A DNA stretch of 39,655 nucleotides from an uncultured Oscillibacter sp. (GTDB lineage: Bacteria; Bacillota; Clostridia; Oscillospirales; Oscillospiraceae): assembly GCA_910584995.1 (NCBI GenBank), contig CAJUDW010000023.1:1-39655 (forward strand). Direction: 5' to 3'. Position 1 is the first letter of the stretch; every line of letters begins with the position of its first letter. Positions 14,672-22,516 of the stretch are shown here, one piece after another. The notes under the pieces were generated by a model that saw nothing but the letters and a program-made list of their open reading frames with translations, made no database searches and was not told the origin of the DNA. Both the position numbers and the translations under genes were made by a program.

Positions 14672-16036
14672 ATGGCATTTGAAGGATTAACGGAAAAACT
14701 GAACGCTACGTTCAAGCGCCTCCGGGGCAAGGGCCGCCTGACGGAAAACGACGTGCGGGAGGCCATGCGGGAAGTCCGCCTCGCCCTACTGGAGGCCGAC
14801 GTCAGCTACAAGGTCGTCAAGGAATTTGTGGCTGCTGTGACAGAACGGGCCGTCGGCTCCGACGTGCTGGAGAGCCTCACCCCTGCCCAGCAGGTGGTGA
14901 AAATCGTCAACGAAGAACTGACACAGCTGATGGGCGGCGCCAACGCCCGGATTTCCATGGCCAACAACGGCCCCACTGTTGTCATGATGGTGGGCCTCCA
15001 GGGCGCGGGCAAAACCACCACCACCGCAAAGCTGGGCGGCCTCATGCGCCGCCAGTTCACCAAGCGGCCTTTGCTGGCCGCCTGCGACGTGTACCGCCCC
15101 GCGGCCATTGAACAGCTGAAAGTGGTGGGCGGCCAGATGGACCTGCCGGTATTCGAGCAGGGGCAGGGGGATCCTGTGGCCATCGCCGAAGCGGCCATCC
15201 GCCACGCCAAAGACCACGGCAGCGACATGGTGTTCCTGGACACCGCAGGCCGCCTCCATGTGGACGAAGAACTGATGGACGAGTTGAAGCGGATGAAGGC
15301 CGCCGTCCATCCCCATGAAATCCTGCTGGTGGTGGACGCCATGACCGGCCAGGACGCGGTGAACGCCGCGTCGGCCTTTGAGGAAGCCCTGGGCATTGAC
15401 GGCGTCATCCTCACCAAGCTGGACGGCGACGCCAGAGGCGGCGCGGCCCTCTCTGTCCGGTCGGCCACCGGAAAGCCCATCAAATTCGTGGGCACCGGCG
15501 AAAAGCTGGATATGATCGAGCCCTTCCATCCGGATCGCATGGCCTCCCGGATCCTGGGCATGGGGGACATGCTCTCCTTTATCGAAAAGGCCGAGGCGGC
15601 CTACGACGAGAAACAGGCCGCGAAAATCGAGGAAAAACTCCGGAAAAACCGGTTTACCCTCCAGGACTATTACGAGCAGCTTCAGCAGCTGCGGGGCATG
15701 GGGGATTTGAGCCAGCTGGCGGGGATGCTCCCCGGCGGCATGGGCAAGCAGCTTCAGGGGGCCAGCATTGACGAGAAGCAAATGTCCCGGACGGAAGCCA
15801 TCATCCTCTCCATGACGCCCCTGGAGCGGGAAAATCCCCAGATTCTCAACGCCAGCCGGAAGCGGCGGATTGCCGCCGGGTGCGGCCTGGAGGTAGTGGA
15901 TGTGAACCGCCTGCTGAAACAGTTTGAGATGATGCAGGAATTGACGAAGGCCATGTCCAAGGGGCGGATGCCCGCCATGCTGGGCGGCCGGGGCAGCCGG
16001 ATACACGGCTTTGGCCGGAAAAAGCGGTTCCGCTGA
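14672..16036 (+). CDS. ffh: Signal recognition particle protein Ffh (SRP54)
   Basis: The 454-aa GTPase binds signal sequences of nascent membrane proteins and SRP RNA and delivers ribosomes to FtsY at the membrane. The N domain covers about 1-95. The G domain has the P loop GLQGAGKTTTTAKLG (about 107), DVYRPAAIEQL, DTAGRLHVDEEL and TKLDGDARGG. The Met-rich M domain from about 325 includes ILSMTPLERENPQILNASRK and the RNA-binding helix region RKRRIAAGCG. Length and motifs are complete. It starts 3 bp after ylxM, and rpsP follows after 76 bp with its own AGGTAACA-type ribosome site. Confidence 0.98.
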   Translation: MAFEGLTEKLNATFKRLRGKGRLTENDVREAMREVRLALLEADVSYKVVKEFVAAVTERAVGSDVLESLTPAQQVVKIVNEELTQLMGGANARISMANNGPTVVMMVGLQGAGKTTTTAKLGGLMRRQFTKRPLLAACDVYRPAAIEQLKVVGGQMDLPVFEQGQGDPVAIAEAAIRHAKDHGSDMVFLDTAGRLHVDEELMDELKRMKAAVHPHEILLVVDAMTGQDAVNAASAFEEALGIDGVILTKLDGDARGGAALSVRSATGKPIKFVGTGEKLDMIEPFHPDRMASRILGMGDMLSFIEKAEAAYDEKQAAKIEEKLRKNRFTLQDYYEQLQQLRGMGDLSQLAGMLPGGMGKQLQGASIDEKQMSRTEAIILSMTPLERENPQILNASRKRRIAAGCGLEVVDVNRLLKQFEMMQELTKAMSKGRMPAMLGGRGSRIHGFGRKKRFR

Positions 16037-16112
16037 CAAGGATATAGATGCGATCATTGAAAACCCGCATTTATAGATAAATATTGTATTATTTTTTGGA
16101 GGTAACAGCATT

Positions 16113-16352
16113 ATGGTCAAGATCAGACTGCGCCGTATGGGCGCCAAGAAGGCCCCCTTCTACCGGGTGGTAGTAGCGGATTCCCGGTTCCCCCGGGACG
16201 GCCGTTTCATCGAGGAGATCGGCACTTACAACCCCTGCGTTTCCCCCGCTGAAATCAAAATTGATACGGAGCGTGCCCAGGCCTGGATCAAGTCCGGCGC
16301 CCAGCCCACCGACACCGTGCGGGCTCTGCTGAAAAAAGTGGAACTGTTTTGA
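16113..16352 (+). CDS. rpsP: 30S ribosomal protein S16
   Basis: The 79-aa protein is complete S16: MVKIRLRRMGAKKAPFYRVV, DSRFPRDGRFIEEIGTYNP, and the late AQAWIKSGAQPTDTVRALL. It helps fold the 16S rRNA 5' domain during small-subunit assembly. GGAGG lies before the ATG. The order ffh-rpsP-khpA is standard for Firmicutes, and the AT-rich 76-bp gap before it may hold an additional start of transcription. Confidence 0.98.
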   Translation: MVKIRLRRMGAKKAPFYRVVVADSRFPRDGRFIEEIGTYNPCVSPAEIKIDTERAQAWIKSGAQPTDTVRALLKKVELF

Positions 16353-16366
16353 TCCGGAGGTAGGTC

Positions 16367-16597
16367 ATGAAAGACTTGCTGCTCTACATCGCCAGAAACC
16401 TGGTGGACAATCCCGACGCCGTCTCTGTCACGGAGATTCCCGGCGAGCAGGAGCTGACGCTGGAGCTGCGTGTCGCCCCCGACGACATGGGCAAGGTTAT
16501 TGGCCGCCAGGGCCGTATTGCCAAGGAAATCCGGACCGTGGTCCGCGCCTGCGCCCAGCGCACCGGCACAAAGGTTTCTGTCGATATTGTAGACTGA
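16367..16597 (+). CDS. khpA: KH-domain RNA-binding protein KhpA (YlqC)
   Basis: The 76-aa protein is a single KH domain with the GxxG loop in GKVIGRQGRIAKEIRTVV (about 42-60). KhpA partners with KhpB (Jag/EloR) and binds small RNAs, ribosomal RNA and tRNA precursors, and affects cell elongation in streptococci. GGAGG precedes the ATG, 14 bp after the rpsP stop. It ends the operon at a strong terminator. The length is normal. Confidence 0.95.
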   Translation: MKDLLLYIARNLVDNPDAVSVTEIPGEQELTLELRVAPDDMGKVIGRQGRIAKEIRTVVRACAQRTGTKVSVDIVD

Positions 16598-16632
16598 AAA
16601 AAGGCTCTGCGGCTTTACCGCAGAGCCTTTTG
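16597..16632 (+). terminator. Terminator of the ylxM-ffh-rpsP-khpA operon
   Basis: A 14-bp stem AAAAGGCTCTGCGG with a 5-nt loop; the 3' arm ends in TTTT. It starts at the khpA stop codon. Confidence 0.9.
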
Positions 16633-16638
16633 CATTGG

Positions 16639-16742
16639 AGAACCTGTATTCACAGGCGTTGAAGGCCGGGCCCTTTTCCGCCCTGCAAGGCAAAAAGCCT
16701 CGTCCGTCCATCCGGCATCCCCCCGCCTATGATACAGGTTCT
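16639..16742. repeat. Interspersed terminal-inverted-repeat element, copy 2
   Basis: The element is bounded by AGAACCTGTATTCACAGGCG at the left and, reversed, by ...TATGATACAGGTTCT at the right. The inner half TCCATCCGGCATCCCCC matches copies 1 and 3. It lies just after the operon terminator and 28 bp before the Rrf2 gene stop. Length is 104 bp. Confidence 0.8.
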
Positions 16743-16770
16743 GATATCTGACGCCCGGAGCAGCCATTCC

Positions 16771-17187
16771 TCAGGCAGGAGGCTCCTCCTCCAGCAGATC
16801 CGCCAGGGTGAAGCCGTCGATATACCGGTTGACCACATCGTAAAGCCCCATCCAAAAATCCAGGGTGGGGCATTTGCCGCTGCGTTCACAGCGGTTTTCA
16901 TCCTCCCCCAAGCAGGCCACCGGCGCGAGGCTTCCCTCCGTCAGGCGCAGGATGCTGCCCACCGTATACTCCTCCGGCGCCTTGGTCAGGCGGTAGCCCC
17001 CCTGGGCCCCCCGTCCGCTTTGCAGCAACCCCGCCCGGGACAGCATGCCGGCAATCTGTTCCAAATATTTCAAAGAGATGCCCTGCCTGTCCGCCGCGTC
17101 CCGCAGGGAAACATAGCCCTCCCGGTCGTGGACGGCCACATCCGCCATCAGACGCAGGGCGTATCTTCCCTTTGTGGAGATTTTCAT
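16771..17187 (-). CDS. Rrf2 family transcriptional regulator (IscR-like)
   Basis: The 138-aa protein begins MKISTKGRYALRLMADVAVH, the Rrf2 signature, with the winged helix using SLRDAADRQGISLKYLEQI. A cluster of three Cys (CLGEDENRCERSGKC, about 95-109) matches the iron-sulfur ligands of IscR/CymR-like regulators, so it may sense Fe-S status, cysteine or NO. The frame is open 150 codons further upstream, but AGGAGG 7 nt before the ATG at 17187 settles the start. No isc/suf or cysteine genes are adjacent, so the target is unknown. It is divergent from the LytTR operon, and the 156-bp gap probably contains promoters for both. Confidence 0.92.
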   Translation of the reverse strand: MKISTKGRYALRLMADVAVHDREGYVSLRDAADRQGISLKYLEQIAGMLSRAGLLQSGRGAQGGYRLTKAPEEYTVGSILRLTEGSLAPVACLGEDENRCERSGKCPTLDFWMGLYDVVNRYIDGFTLADLLEEEPPA

Positions 17188-17293
17188 ACAAACACCTCCT
17201 TTTCTCCCTATTTTGCCATAGGCGTCCCCTGATTGCAAGAGCCATTTTTCGGAACCGGATATCCCGTTCCAGAGACCGTTGGTCGAAAAGATC

Positions 17294-17322
17294 TGGACGG
17301 GCAGGCGGGAACACCATATACT
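17294..17322 (+). promoter_or_regulatory. Putative promoter of the LytTR operon
   Basis: TGGACG (17294-17299), a 17-bp spacer and TATACT (17317-17322), about 20 bp before the start codon of the first gene. Confidence 0.5.
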
Positions 17323-17343
17323 GATTACGGGAGGGTCTGGACA

Positions 17344-17778
17344 ATGGATGTGGAAATTCGAGTCGAACCGGAACTGCGGGGTGTAAAAGTGGTCATCCAC
17401 GCCCCCGCCCGGACGGCGGAGGTGGAAGCCCTGGCGGAGCGCCTGGCGGCGGAAGGGCCTATTCTGGGCTTCCGGGAACAGGAGGCCGTCCCGCTGGCCT
17501 CGGAGGATATCCTCCGGTTCTACGGGGAGGATAAGGAAGTCCGGGCCCAGACGGCGGCAGGCGTCTACACGGTGCGTTTCCGGCTCTACGAGCTGGAAGA
17601 ACGGCTGCCCAAGGGGCAGTTTGTCCGGGTGTCCCACTCGGAAATCGTCAATCTCCGGCAGGTGATGGGGCTGGACCTCAGCCTCACCGGCACCATCCGC
17701 ATGACGCTGCGGGGCGGGATCGCCTGCTATGTCTCCCGCCGGTACGTGAAAAAAATCAAGGAGGCCCTGGGCTTATGA
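17344..17778 (+). CDS. LytTR-domain DNA-binding regulator without receiver
   Basis: The 144-aa protein carries a LytTR DNA-binding domain at about 40-140: LASEDILRFYGEDKEVRAQT, then TVRFRLYELEERLPKGQFVRVSHSEIVNL in part (key motif FVRVSHSEIVN), and VSRRYVKKIKE at the end. There is no receiver domain; the first 40 residues form a short extra module. Stand-alone LytTR proteins of this type are usually encoded with a membrane partner (often DUF3021) that inhibits or senses, as here with an ATGA overlap. GGGAGG lies 9 nt before the ATG at 17344, so the longer upstream frame is not used. Confidence 0.92.
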   Translation: MDVEIRVEPELRGVKVVIHAPARTAEVEALAERLAAEGPILGFREQEAVPLASEDILRFYGEDKEVRAQTAAGVYTVRFRLYELEERLPKGQFVRVSHSEIVNLRQVMGLDLSLTGTIRMTLRGGIACYVSRRYVKKIKEALGL

Positions 17779-18578
17779 GACGGGAACTTTGGCAGCGGCT
17801 GGGCTTCGGCGCCCTCTGCGGCACGGCGGGCATGGCCCCGCTGGCCATCCTCTTTCCCTACAAAGCGGACTCCAGCCTGACGGCCCTCTGCGGCGGTTCC
17901 CTCCAGCTGGCGGAATTCGTGCGCCTAGGGGCAGGGGCCCTCTGGGGTGCGGCGGTATGCGCCGGGGCCCTTTTGTGGCGGCGGGAGCGGGGGAACTTTT
18001 TCACCCACTCCCTCTGGAATTACCTGTTGGACTGCGCCGCCTTTGTACTGTGGGGCTGGTGCTGCATGGGCTTTTCCCTTTACGGGCCAACAGTGCTGTT
18101 TCTTTGGGGCGTGTTTACCGTCCTGTACGCCATTGGTTGGGTTGTCCGCTGGCTCACCTGCCGGGACGATGTGAACGCCATCCGGAAAAAGCTGGGCCTG
18201 GGCTCCCCGGCCCCCTCCCCCCTGAAATGGCGGGAGAGCCTGCCCTATCTGGTGCTGACGGCGGCGCTGTTTTTGTGCCTGCGTCCCCTGACCGCGCCGG
18301 TGGCAGCCGCCCCGGACGTCCCCCTCTTCCAGGCCCTGATCCTGCCCTTCCTGGCGTGGCCCTTCATCGCCGCCGTGTCAGGCTTCGGGGCGGGGCTGCG
18401 CTACGGATTCTGCCCCCTCCTCCCCCTGACGGCAGGGCTGGCCTTCCTGCCGAACCTTTTGTGGGAAACCGCATCCTACAGCTGGGTGCAGGCCCTGTTA
18501 TACGCCGCCGCGGCCCTGCTGGGGGAACTGGCGGGGATTTTGCGGCGGGAGTGGAAACGGAAAGGAGACATGTCATGA
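17775..18578 (+). CDS. Membrane partner of the LytTR regulator, DUF3021-like with extra C-terminal helices
   Basis: The 267-aa protein has about eight hydrophobic segments. Residues about 10-145 resemble DUF3021 (four helices ending in TCRDDVNAIRKKLGL), the usual LytTR partner. Residues about 155-255 add four further helices not typical of that family (LPYLVLTAALFLCL, LILPFLAWPFIAAVSGF, LLPLTAGLAFLPN, LLYAAAALLGELAGIL). The start overlaps the LytTR stop (ATGA) and its end overlaps the next start in the same way, so all three are translated together. The probable role is to hold or modulate the LytTR protein in response to a membrane signal. The DUF3021 assignment is by resemblance. Confidence 0.8.
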   Translation: MRRELWQRLGFGALCGTAGMAPLAILFPYKADSSLTALCGGSLQLAEFVRLGAGALWGAAVCAGALLWRRERGNFFTHSLWNYLLDCAAFVLWGWCCMGFSLYGPTVLFLWGVFTVLYAIGWVVRWLTCRDDVNAIRKKLGLGSPAPSPLKWRESLPYLVLTAALFLCLRPLTAPVAAAPDVPLFQALILPFLAWPFIAAVSGFGAGLRYGFCPLLPLTAGLAFLPNLLWETASYSWVQALLYAAAALLGELAGILRREWKRKGDMS

Positions 18579-19045
18579 AAAAAGAAGAGCGGCTTTACAA
18601 CGTGATCCTGCCGGTCTGGCTGCTGTGGATCTTTCCCTCAATTTGGCCGTTCATCCTGGGCGGAAATCTGCTGATCGACGGCCTTGTCCTTTTTGGGATC
18701 CTGACGGCCCTGAAGCTGGCAGATCGGGGCTGCCTGATGAAAACCCTCCTGTGGCGGGTTTATCTGCTGGGCTTTGCCGCCGACGCAGTTGGCGCGGTGT
18801 TCCTTTTGTACGTGGTGTCCCAGTTCCCGGAGGCCATGTATCCCTACACCACCAGAGGGATCAACCCTTCCGGCTTTTTCATCACCCTTTTTGCCGTCGT
18901 CCTTTCCGGCGTGTGCATCTATTTCTTCGACCACGCCGCCCTGAAAAAGGCGGAGGCGCTGACGGCGGTTCAGCGGCGGAAAACCGCCCTGGCCATGGCG
19001 ATCATCACCGCCCCCTGGACGTACTTTATCTACATTGGCGGATAA
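18575..19045 (+). CDS. Four-helix membrane protein, third gene of the LytTR operon
   Basis: The 156-aa protein begins MKKEERLYNVILPVWLLWIF and has about four transmembrane helices ending at WTYFIYIGG. I do not recognise a family. GGAGA lies before the ATG, which overlaps the stop of the preceding gene by 4 bp, so it is coupled to the regulator and its membrane partner. A CCCCCTCC/GGGAGGGGG hairpin follows the stop. It may be the output or cofactor of this membrane-signal unit. Confidence 0.85.
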   Translation: MKKEERLYNVILPVWLLWIFPSIWPFILGGNLLIDGLVLFGILTALKLADRGCLMKTLLWRVYLLGFAADAVGAVFLLYVVSQFPEAMYPYTTRGINPSGFFITLFAVVLSGVCIYFFDHAALKKAEALTAVQRRKTALAMAIITAPWTYFIYIGG

Positions 19046-19117
19046 ACCGCCCCCTCCTCCCTTTGGGAGGGGGAAACAGCTTTTCGGGATGGCTATCCTG
19101 TTCCGGGAACAAATTGG

Positions 19118-19148
19118 CCTCCTTTTCCGTCTAACCAGGAAAAGGAGG
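19118..19148 (+). promoter_or_regulatory. Hairpin burying the ribosome site of the 309-aa lipoprotein gene
   Basis: CCTCCTTTTCC (19118-19128) and GGAAAAGGAGG (19138-19148) are perfectly complementary over 11 bp with a 9-nt loop. The second arm contains the AGGAGG ribosome site 8 nt before the ATG at 19157. In mRNA this fold would block initiation, so translation is probably controlled by melting or by a competing structure or factor. Confidence 0.8.
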
Positions 19149-19156
19149 TTGATTGT

Positions 19157-20086
19157 ATGAAAAAGCAACTTTTGTTTCCGGCCCTCCTGGCCGGGCTGTG
19201 CCTGCTGCTGGCGGCCTGTTCCGCCGGTTCCCGGGGGCAGATCCCGCCTCCGGCGGCGGATGCCCCCCTGTCCCTGGCGGAGGACGAGACCCCCTCATAC
19301 CTTAGCTGCCGCATTGTAGACGGCGCGGAGGATGGCCAACTCCTGCTGGCAGCTTTGGACGGCTGTCTTTCCGGCGGCCATGAGAGCAGTTTTAACGACG
19401 GGCTGGGCGTCTTCCGCCTCTCTGCGGAGGATATCCCGGTGTATCTGGACGGCCAGCCTGCCGCCGCGGCGGATTTGCAGGACGGGATGCCGGTAGAGAT
19501 TGCCTTCAACGGCATCCTCCTGGAGACATTCCCCATGCAGCTGGGGCAGGCTTATTCCGTCTCCGCCTATTCCATCGGCCAGGAGCAGAACCCCGGCGGC
19601 AGCTATTACGATCTCTGTGGGCTGTATTTACAGGTTCTGGACGACCTGTGGACGACGGATCCCGGCCTGAATGAGGATATCTCTATTGCCGGGCTGGATC
19701 TCTCCCAGGCCCCCGGCGGCCTGCTGGAGAGCGAAAAGGCGGCCCTGGCGTGGCGGTTTGGGGAACTCCACGGGGTGGAGATTGTCACAGGCACCTTTGA
19801 GGAACTGCGGGATCAGGGATATTTCTCCTCCTCCATCAGCGCGCCCACCCCGGCAGAGGGTGAGGAGCCGCCCGCCGGGGTGTATCAATGGGAGGACGGG
19901 TGCCTCTTCACCATCAGCCCCAGCGGGGGGCATGAGGATGAGACCTATTCCCTGCCCACGCTGTTCTTTGACGCGGAGAAATGGCGTTCCCCCCTGGGGG
20001 CCTATTTCTTCGCAGACTCCTCCTGCGTCTGGCCGGAGGCTGGAACCTGGAGCGGGTATACCGTGAAATGGGAGGCCATATCTTGA
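19157..20086 (+). CDS. Uncharacterised lipoprotein
   Basis: The 309-aa product starts MKKQLLFPALLAGLCLLLAAC, a signal peptide with the lipobox LAAC at about 18-21. The mature part is acidic and about 290 residues long, with no recognised fold; it contains two segments rich in Gly/Ser and ends with YTVKWEAIS. The start is fixed by AGGAGG 8 nt upstream, which lies inside a perfect hairpin (19118-19148). It is followed directly by a strong terminator. The function is unknown. Confidence 0.85.
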   Translation: MKKQLLFPALLAGLCLLLAACSAGSRGQIPPPAADAPLSLAEDETPSYLSCRIVDGAEDGQLLLAALDGCLSGGHESSFNDGLGVFRLSAEDIPVYLDGQPAAAADLQDGMPVEIAFNGILLETFPMQLGQAYSVSAYSIGQEQNPGGSYYDLCGLYLQVLDDLWTTDPGLNEDISIAGLDLSQAPGGLLESEKAALAWRFGELHGVEIVTGTFEELRDQGYFSSSISAPTPAEGEEPPAGVYQWEDGCLFTISPSGGHEDETYSLPTLFFDAEKWRSPLGAYFFADSSCVWPEAGTWSGYTVKWEAIS

Positions 20087-20125
20087 AAAAAGGCTCCCCG
20101 GGCAGCTGTCCGGGGAGCCTTTTTT
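20086..20125. terminator. Bidirectional terminator
   Basis: A stem of about 16 pairs (AAAAAAGGCTCCCCGG / CCGGGGAGCCTTTTTT) starts at the lipoprotein stop codon. T runs exist on both strands, so it may also serve the minus-strand zinc-ribbon gene. Confidence 0.9.
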
Positions 20126-20172
20126 CAATTGCGGCGGATGTCTTTTTGATTGTGATCCGCCCCGTAGCCCTT

Positions 20173-20258
20173 AGAACCTGTATCCACAGCCGCTGAACGC
20201 TGCCCGGACAGATCTTTTCCTGTCTATCCAGCATCCCCCGGTTATGAATACAGGTTCT
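20173..20258. repeat. Interspersed terminal-inverted-repeat element, copy 3
   Basis: Bounded by AGAACCTGTATCCACAGCCG and, reversed, AGAACCTGTATTCATAACCG. This is the shortest copy (86 bp), with a reduced core. Its right end forms the last codons and stop of the zinc-ribbon gene at 20242-20469. Confidence 0.8.
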
Positions 20259-20469
20259 TACAGTCAATCAGCACTTTTTCGCAGTCCCGGCAGAGATAGG
20301 CAATCACCGCCGAGCCCTTCCGCAAGGATGGCTTTGACAGGCAAACAGACCCATTGTAAAATTCGGAGCGCATCATCATGCGCCTCTTCTCCCCAGGGCA
20401 CCACGCGATTTCATAGGGGCTTTGGATCAAGCCCCGCTCCATCTCCCTGCCGCAATAGGGACACTGCAT
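20242..20469 (-). CDS. Small zinc-ribbon protein (DUF6487-like), tail formed by a repeat
   Basis: The 75-aa protein has two CxxC pairs, CPYCGREM at 3-10 and LCRDC near 61-65, which should hold one zinc ion. The pattern MxCPYC...GxI...W...YxCxxC fits the DUF6487 group of small Firmicutes proteins, whose function is unknown. A GGAGGGG site precedes the ATG at 20469; an upstream extension without a ribosome site is not used. The last five residues, KNLYS, and the stop codon lie inside the terminal repeat AAGAACCTGTATTCATAA. The original end of the gene was therefore probably replaced when the element arrived. Confidence 0.8.
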   Translation of the reverse strand: MQCPYCGREMERGLIQSPYEIAWCPGEKRRMMMRSEFYNGSVCLSKPSLRKGSAVIAYLCRDCEKVLIDCKNLYS

Positions 20470-20559
20470 ATTTTCCCCTCCCGTCCGTCTTTCCTGATCC
20501 GGATGATACCACAATACCCGCCCCTCCGCAAGGGCGCGGAAGGACGCACATCCGTCCGT

Positions 20560-20588
20560 TTGCCAATTCCGGGAAAATATGTTATGAT
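20560..20588 (+). promoter_or_regulatory. Sigma-A promoter of the phosphoglucomutase gene
   Basis: TTGCCA (20560-20565), a 17-bp spacer and TATGAT (20583-20588). The leader of about 120 nt can form CCGCAGG/CCTGCGG and TGCCTGG/CCAGGCA helices; no riboswitch class was recognised. Confidence 0.7.
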
Positions 20589-20713
20589 ACAGCCGCAGGC
20601 CGGAAGAGCCGCAAAGGGTGTTTTCCGGGACCTGCGGACGGAATTTTGCCTGGCCTTCATGCCTTTTCCGCGAAATCCCAGGCAGGTACTATTTTGCACA
20701 GGAGGCGTTGTAT

Positions 20714-22426
20714 ATGAGCACAGTCTATCAGCGGTGGCTTGAACAGGGACGGGAGGATCCGGATTTAACCAGGGAACTGGAGGAGATCCGGGAGGACGCC
20801 GGTGCTGTCTCCGACCGGTTTTACCGGGATCTGGCCTTTGGCACCGGGGGCCTCCGGGGCCTTGTGGGCGCGGGGACCAACCGCATGAATATCTATACCG
20901 TCCGCCGGGCTACCCAGGGGCTGGCGGACTATCTCAAGGAGGCCGGGCTACCCAAGTCTGTGGCCATCGCCCGGGACAGCCGCCGGAAGGGGGATCTCTT
21001 CGTCCGGGAGGCCGCCCGGGTCCTGGCGGCCAACGGCATCACCGCTTGGGCCTATCCCCGCCTGGAGCCCACCCCCGCCCTCAGCTGGGCGGTGCGGTAT
21101 CTGGGCTGCGGCGCAGGCATCTGCGTCACCGCCAGCCACAACCCCGCCCAATACAACGGCTATAAGGTCTACGGCGCGGACGGCTGCCAGATTACCCCGG
21201 AGGCGGCGGATAAAATCCTGGCGCACATGGAAAAACGGGACTATTTCGACGGCGTGGAACTGGCGGATTACGAAGAGGCCGCGGCGGCGGGGAGCATCCG
21301 GGAGATCGGGGACGAATGTCTGGACGCTTTTGTGGACGCGGTGCTGGCCCTCCGGCCCGGCGGCGGTTCTCTGGCAGGGCTGAAGCTGGTGTATACACCC
21401 CTGAACGGCTCCGGCCTGGAGTGCGTGAAAAAGCTGCTGGCGGCCATGGGCGTGACGGATGTAGCCGTGGTGCCGGAGCAGGAGCACCCCGACGGGGATT
21501 TCCCCACCTGCCCCTATCCCAACCCGGAGATCCGTGAGGCCATGGCGGCCGGGTTGCAGCTGTGCGGACAACTCCACCCGGATCTGCTGCTGGGCACAGA
21601 TCCGGACTGCGACCGCATGGGGGCCGCTGTGCCCGACGGCAAGGGCGGCTACCGCCTGATCTCCGGCAATGAAATGGGCGTCCTGCTGCTGGACTACCTC
21701 TGCCGCATCCGAACGGAGCAGGGCTCCATGCCGGAAAATCCCGTGGCAGTCACCACCATCGTTTCCACCGCCATGGCCGCCCCCGTGGCCGCCCGCTACG
21801 GGGTGGAACTGCGGCGGACGCTGACAGGCTTCAAATACATCGGCGAACAGATCGGCCTGCTGGAGGCCCAGGGCCATCCAGAGCGGTATCTCTTCGGCTT
21901 TGAGGAAAGCTACGGCTATCTCTCCGGCAGCCATGTCCGGGACAAGGACGGGGTGAACGCCGTCATGCTGGCCTGCGAGTGCGCCGCCTGGTACGCCGGG
22001 CAGGGTATGACCCTGCTGGACGCCATGAACGCCCTGTATGAAACCTACGGCTGGTATCGGGAGAACCTGCTGAGCAGGGCTTTTGAGGGAGAGGACGGCA
22101 TGCGGGCCATGAACGGCCTTATGGCCTCCCTCCGTTCTGCGGCCCCCGCTGCCATTGCCGGAAGGGCCGTCACCGGCAGTGTGGATTATCTCCGTGGCGC
22201 TTCCGGCCTGCCCCCTGCCGACGTGCTGGAATACCGCCTGGAGGGGGAGTGGAAAGTCCTCGTCCGGCCCTCCGGAACAGAGCCAAAGCTGAAAATCTAC
22301 CTCTCCGTCCGGGGCGGCAGCGAGGCGGAGGCCGCCAGGGCCCTGGCGAATCTCACCGCCGGTTCGGAGGAATTATTGGACGAAAGAGTCAAAATATTGT
22401 CTGTTTCTCCCGAAACAGCCTGTTGA
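20714..22426 (+). CDS. pgcA: Phosphoglucomutase/phosphomannomutase (alpha-D-phosphohexomutase)
   Basis: The 570-aa enzyme interconverts hexose 1- and 6-phosphates. It has the substrate region FGTGGLRGLVGAGTNRMN near 45, the catalytic phosphoserine loop TASHNPAQYNGYKVY near 140, the metal-binding loop DPDCDRMG near 297, the sugar-specificity loop GFEESYGYLSG near 395 and the phosphate-binding RPSGTEPKLKIYLS near the end. Motifs and length match Gram-positive PgcA. The frame is open 32 codons further upstream, but AGGAGG 8 nt before the ATG at 20714 decides the start. It links glycolysis to glycogen and cell-wall polymer precursors. The symbol is by similarity to Bacillus. Confidence 0.95.
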   Translation: MSTVYQRWLEQGREDPDLTRELEEIREDAGAVSDRFYRDLAFGTGGLRGLVGAGTNRMNIYTVRRATQGLADYLKEAGLPKSVAIARDSRRKGDLFVREAARVLAANGITAWAYPRLEPTPALSWAVRYLGCGAGICVTASHNPAQYNGYKVYGADGCQITPEAADKILAHMEKRDYFDGVELADYEEAAAAGSIREIGDECLDAFVDAVLALRPGGGSLAGLKLVYTPLNGSGLECVKKLLAAMGVTDVAVVPEQEHPDGDFPTCPYPNPEIREAMAAGLQLCGQLHPDLLLGTDPDCDRMGAAVPDGKGGYRLISGNEMGVLLLDYLCRIRTEQGSMPENPVAVTTIVSTAMAAPVAARYGVELRRTLTGFKYIGEQIGLLEAQGHPERYLFGFEESYGYLSGSHVRDKDGVNAVMLACECAAWYAGQGMTLLDAMNALYETYGWYRENLLSRAFEGEDGMRAMNGLMASLRSAAPAAIAGRAVTGSVDYLRGASGLPPADVLEYRLEGEWKVLVRPSGTEPKLKIYLSVRGGSEAEAARALANLTAGSEELLDERVKILSVSPETAC

Positions 22427-22516
22427 GACGGCTCCGATCCAGCATCTTGCGGCGGCGGAACCCAGGCGCCGGAGGCCGCACCCGCAGATGCAGAGTCAGC
22501 CGCCCGGAGGGCGGCG

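Noticed and set aside
19629..19644. Fourth copy of the interspersed repeat (TTACAGGTTCTGG)
   Set aside because: Only about ten bases match, inside a coding region, with no matching opposite end nearby.
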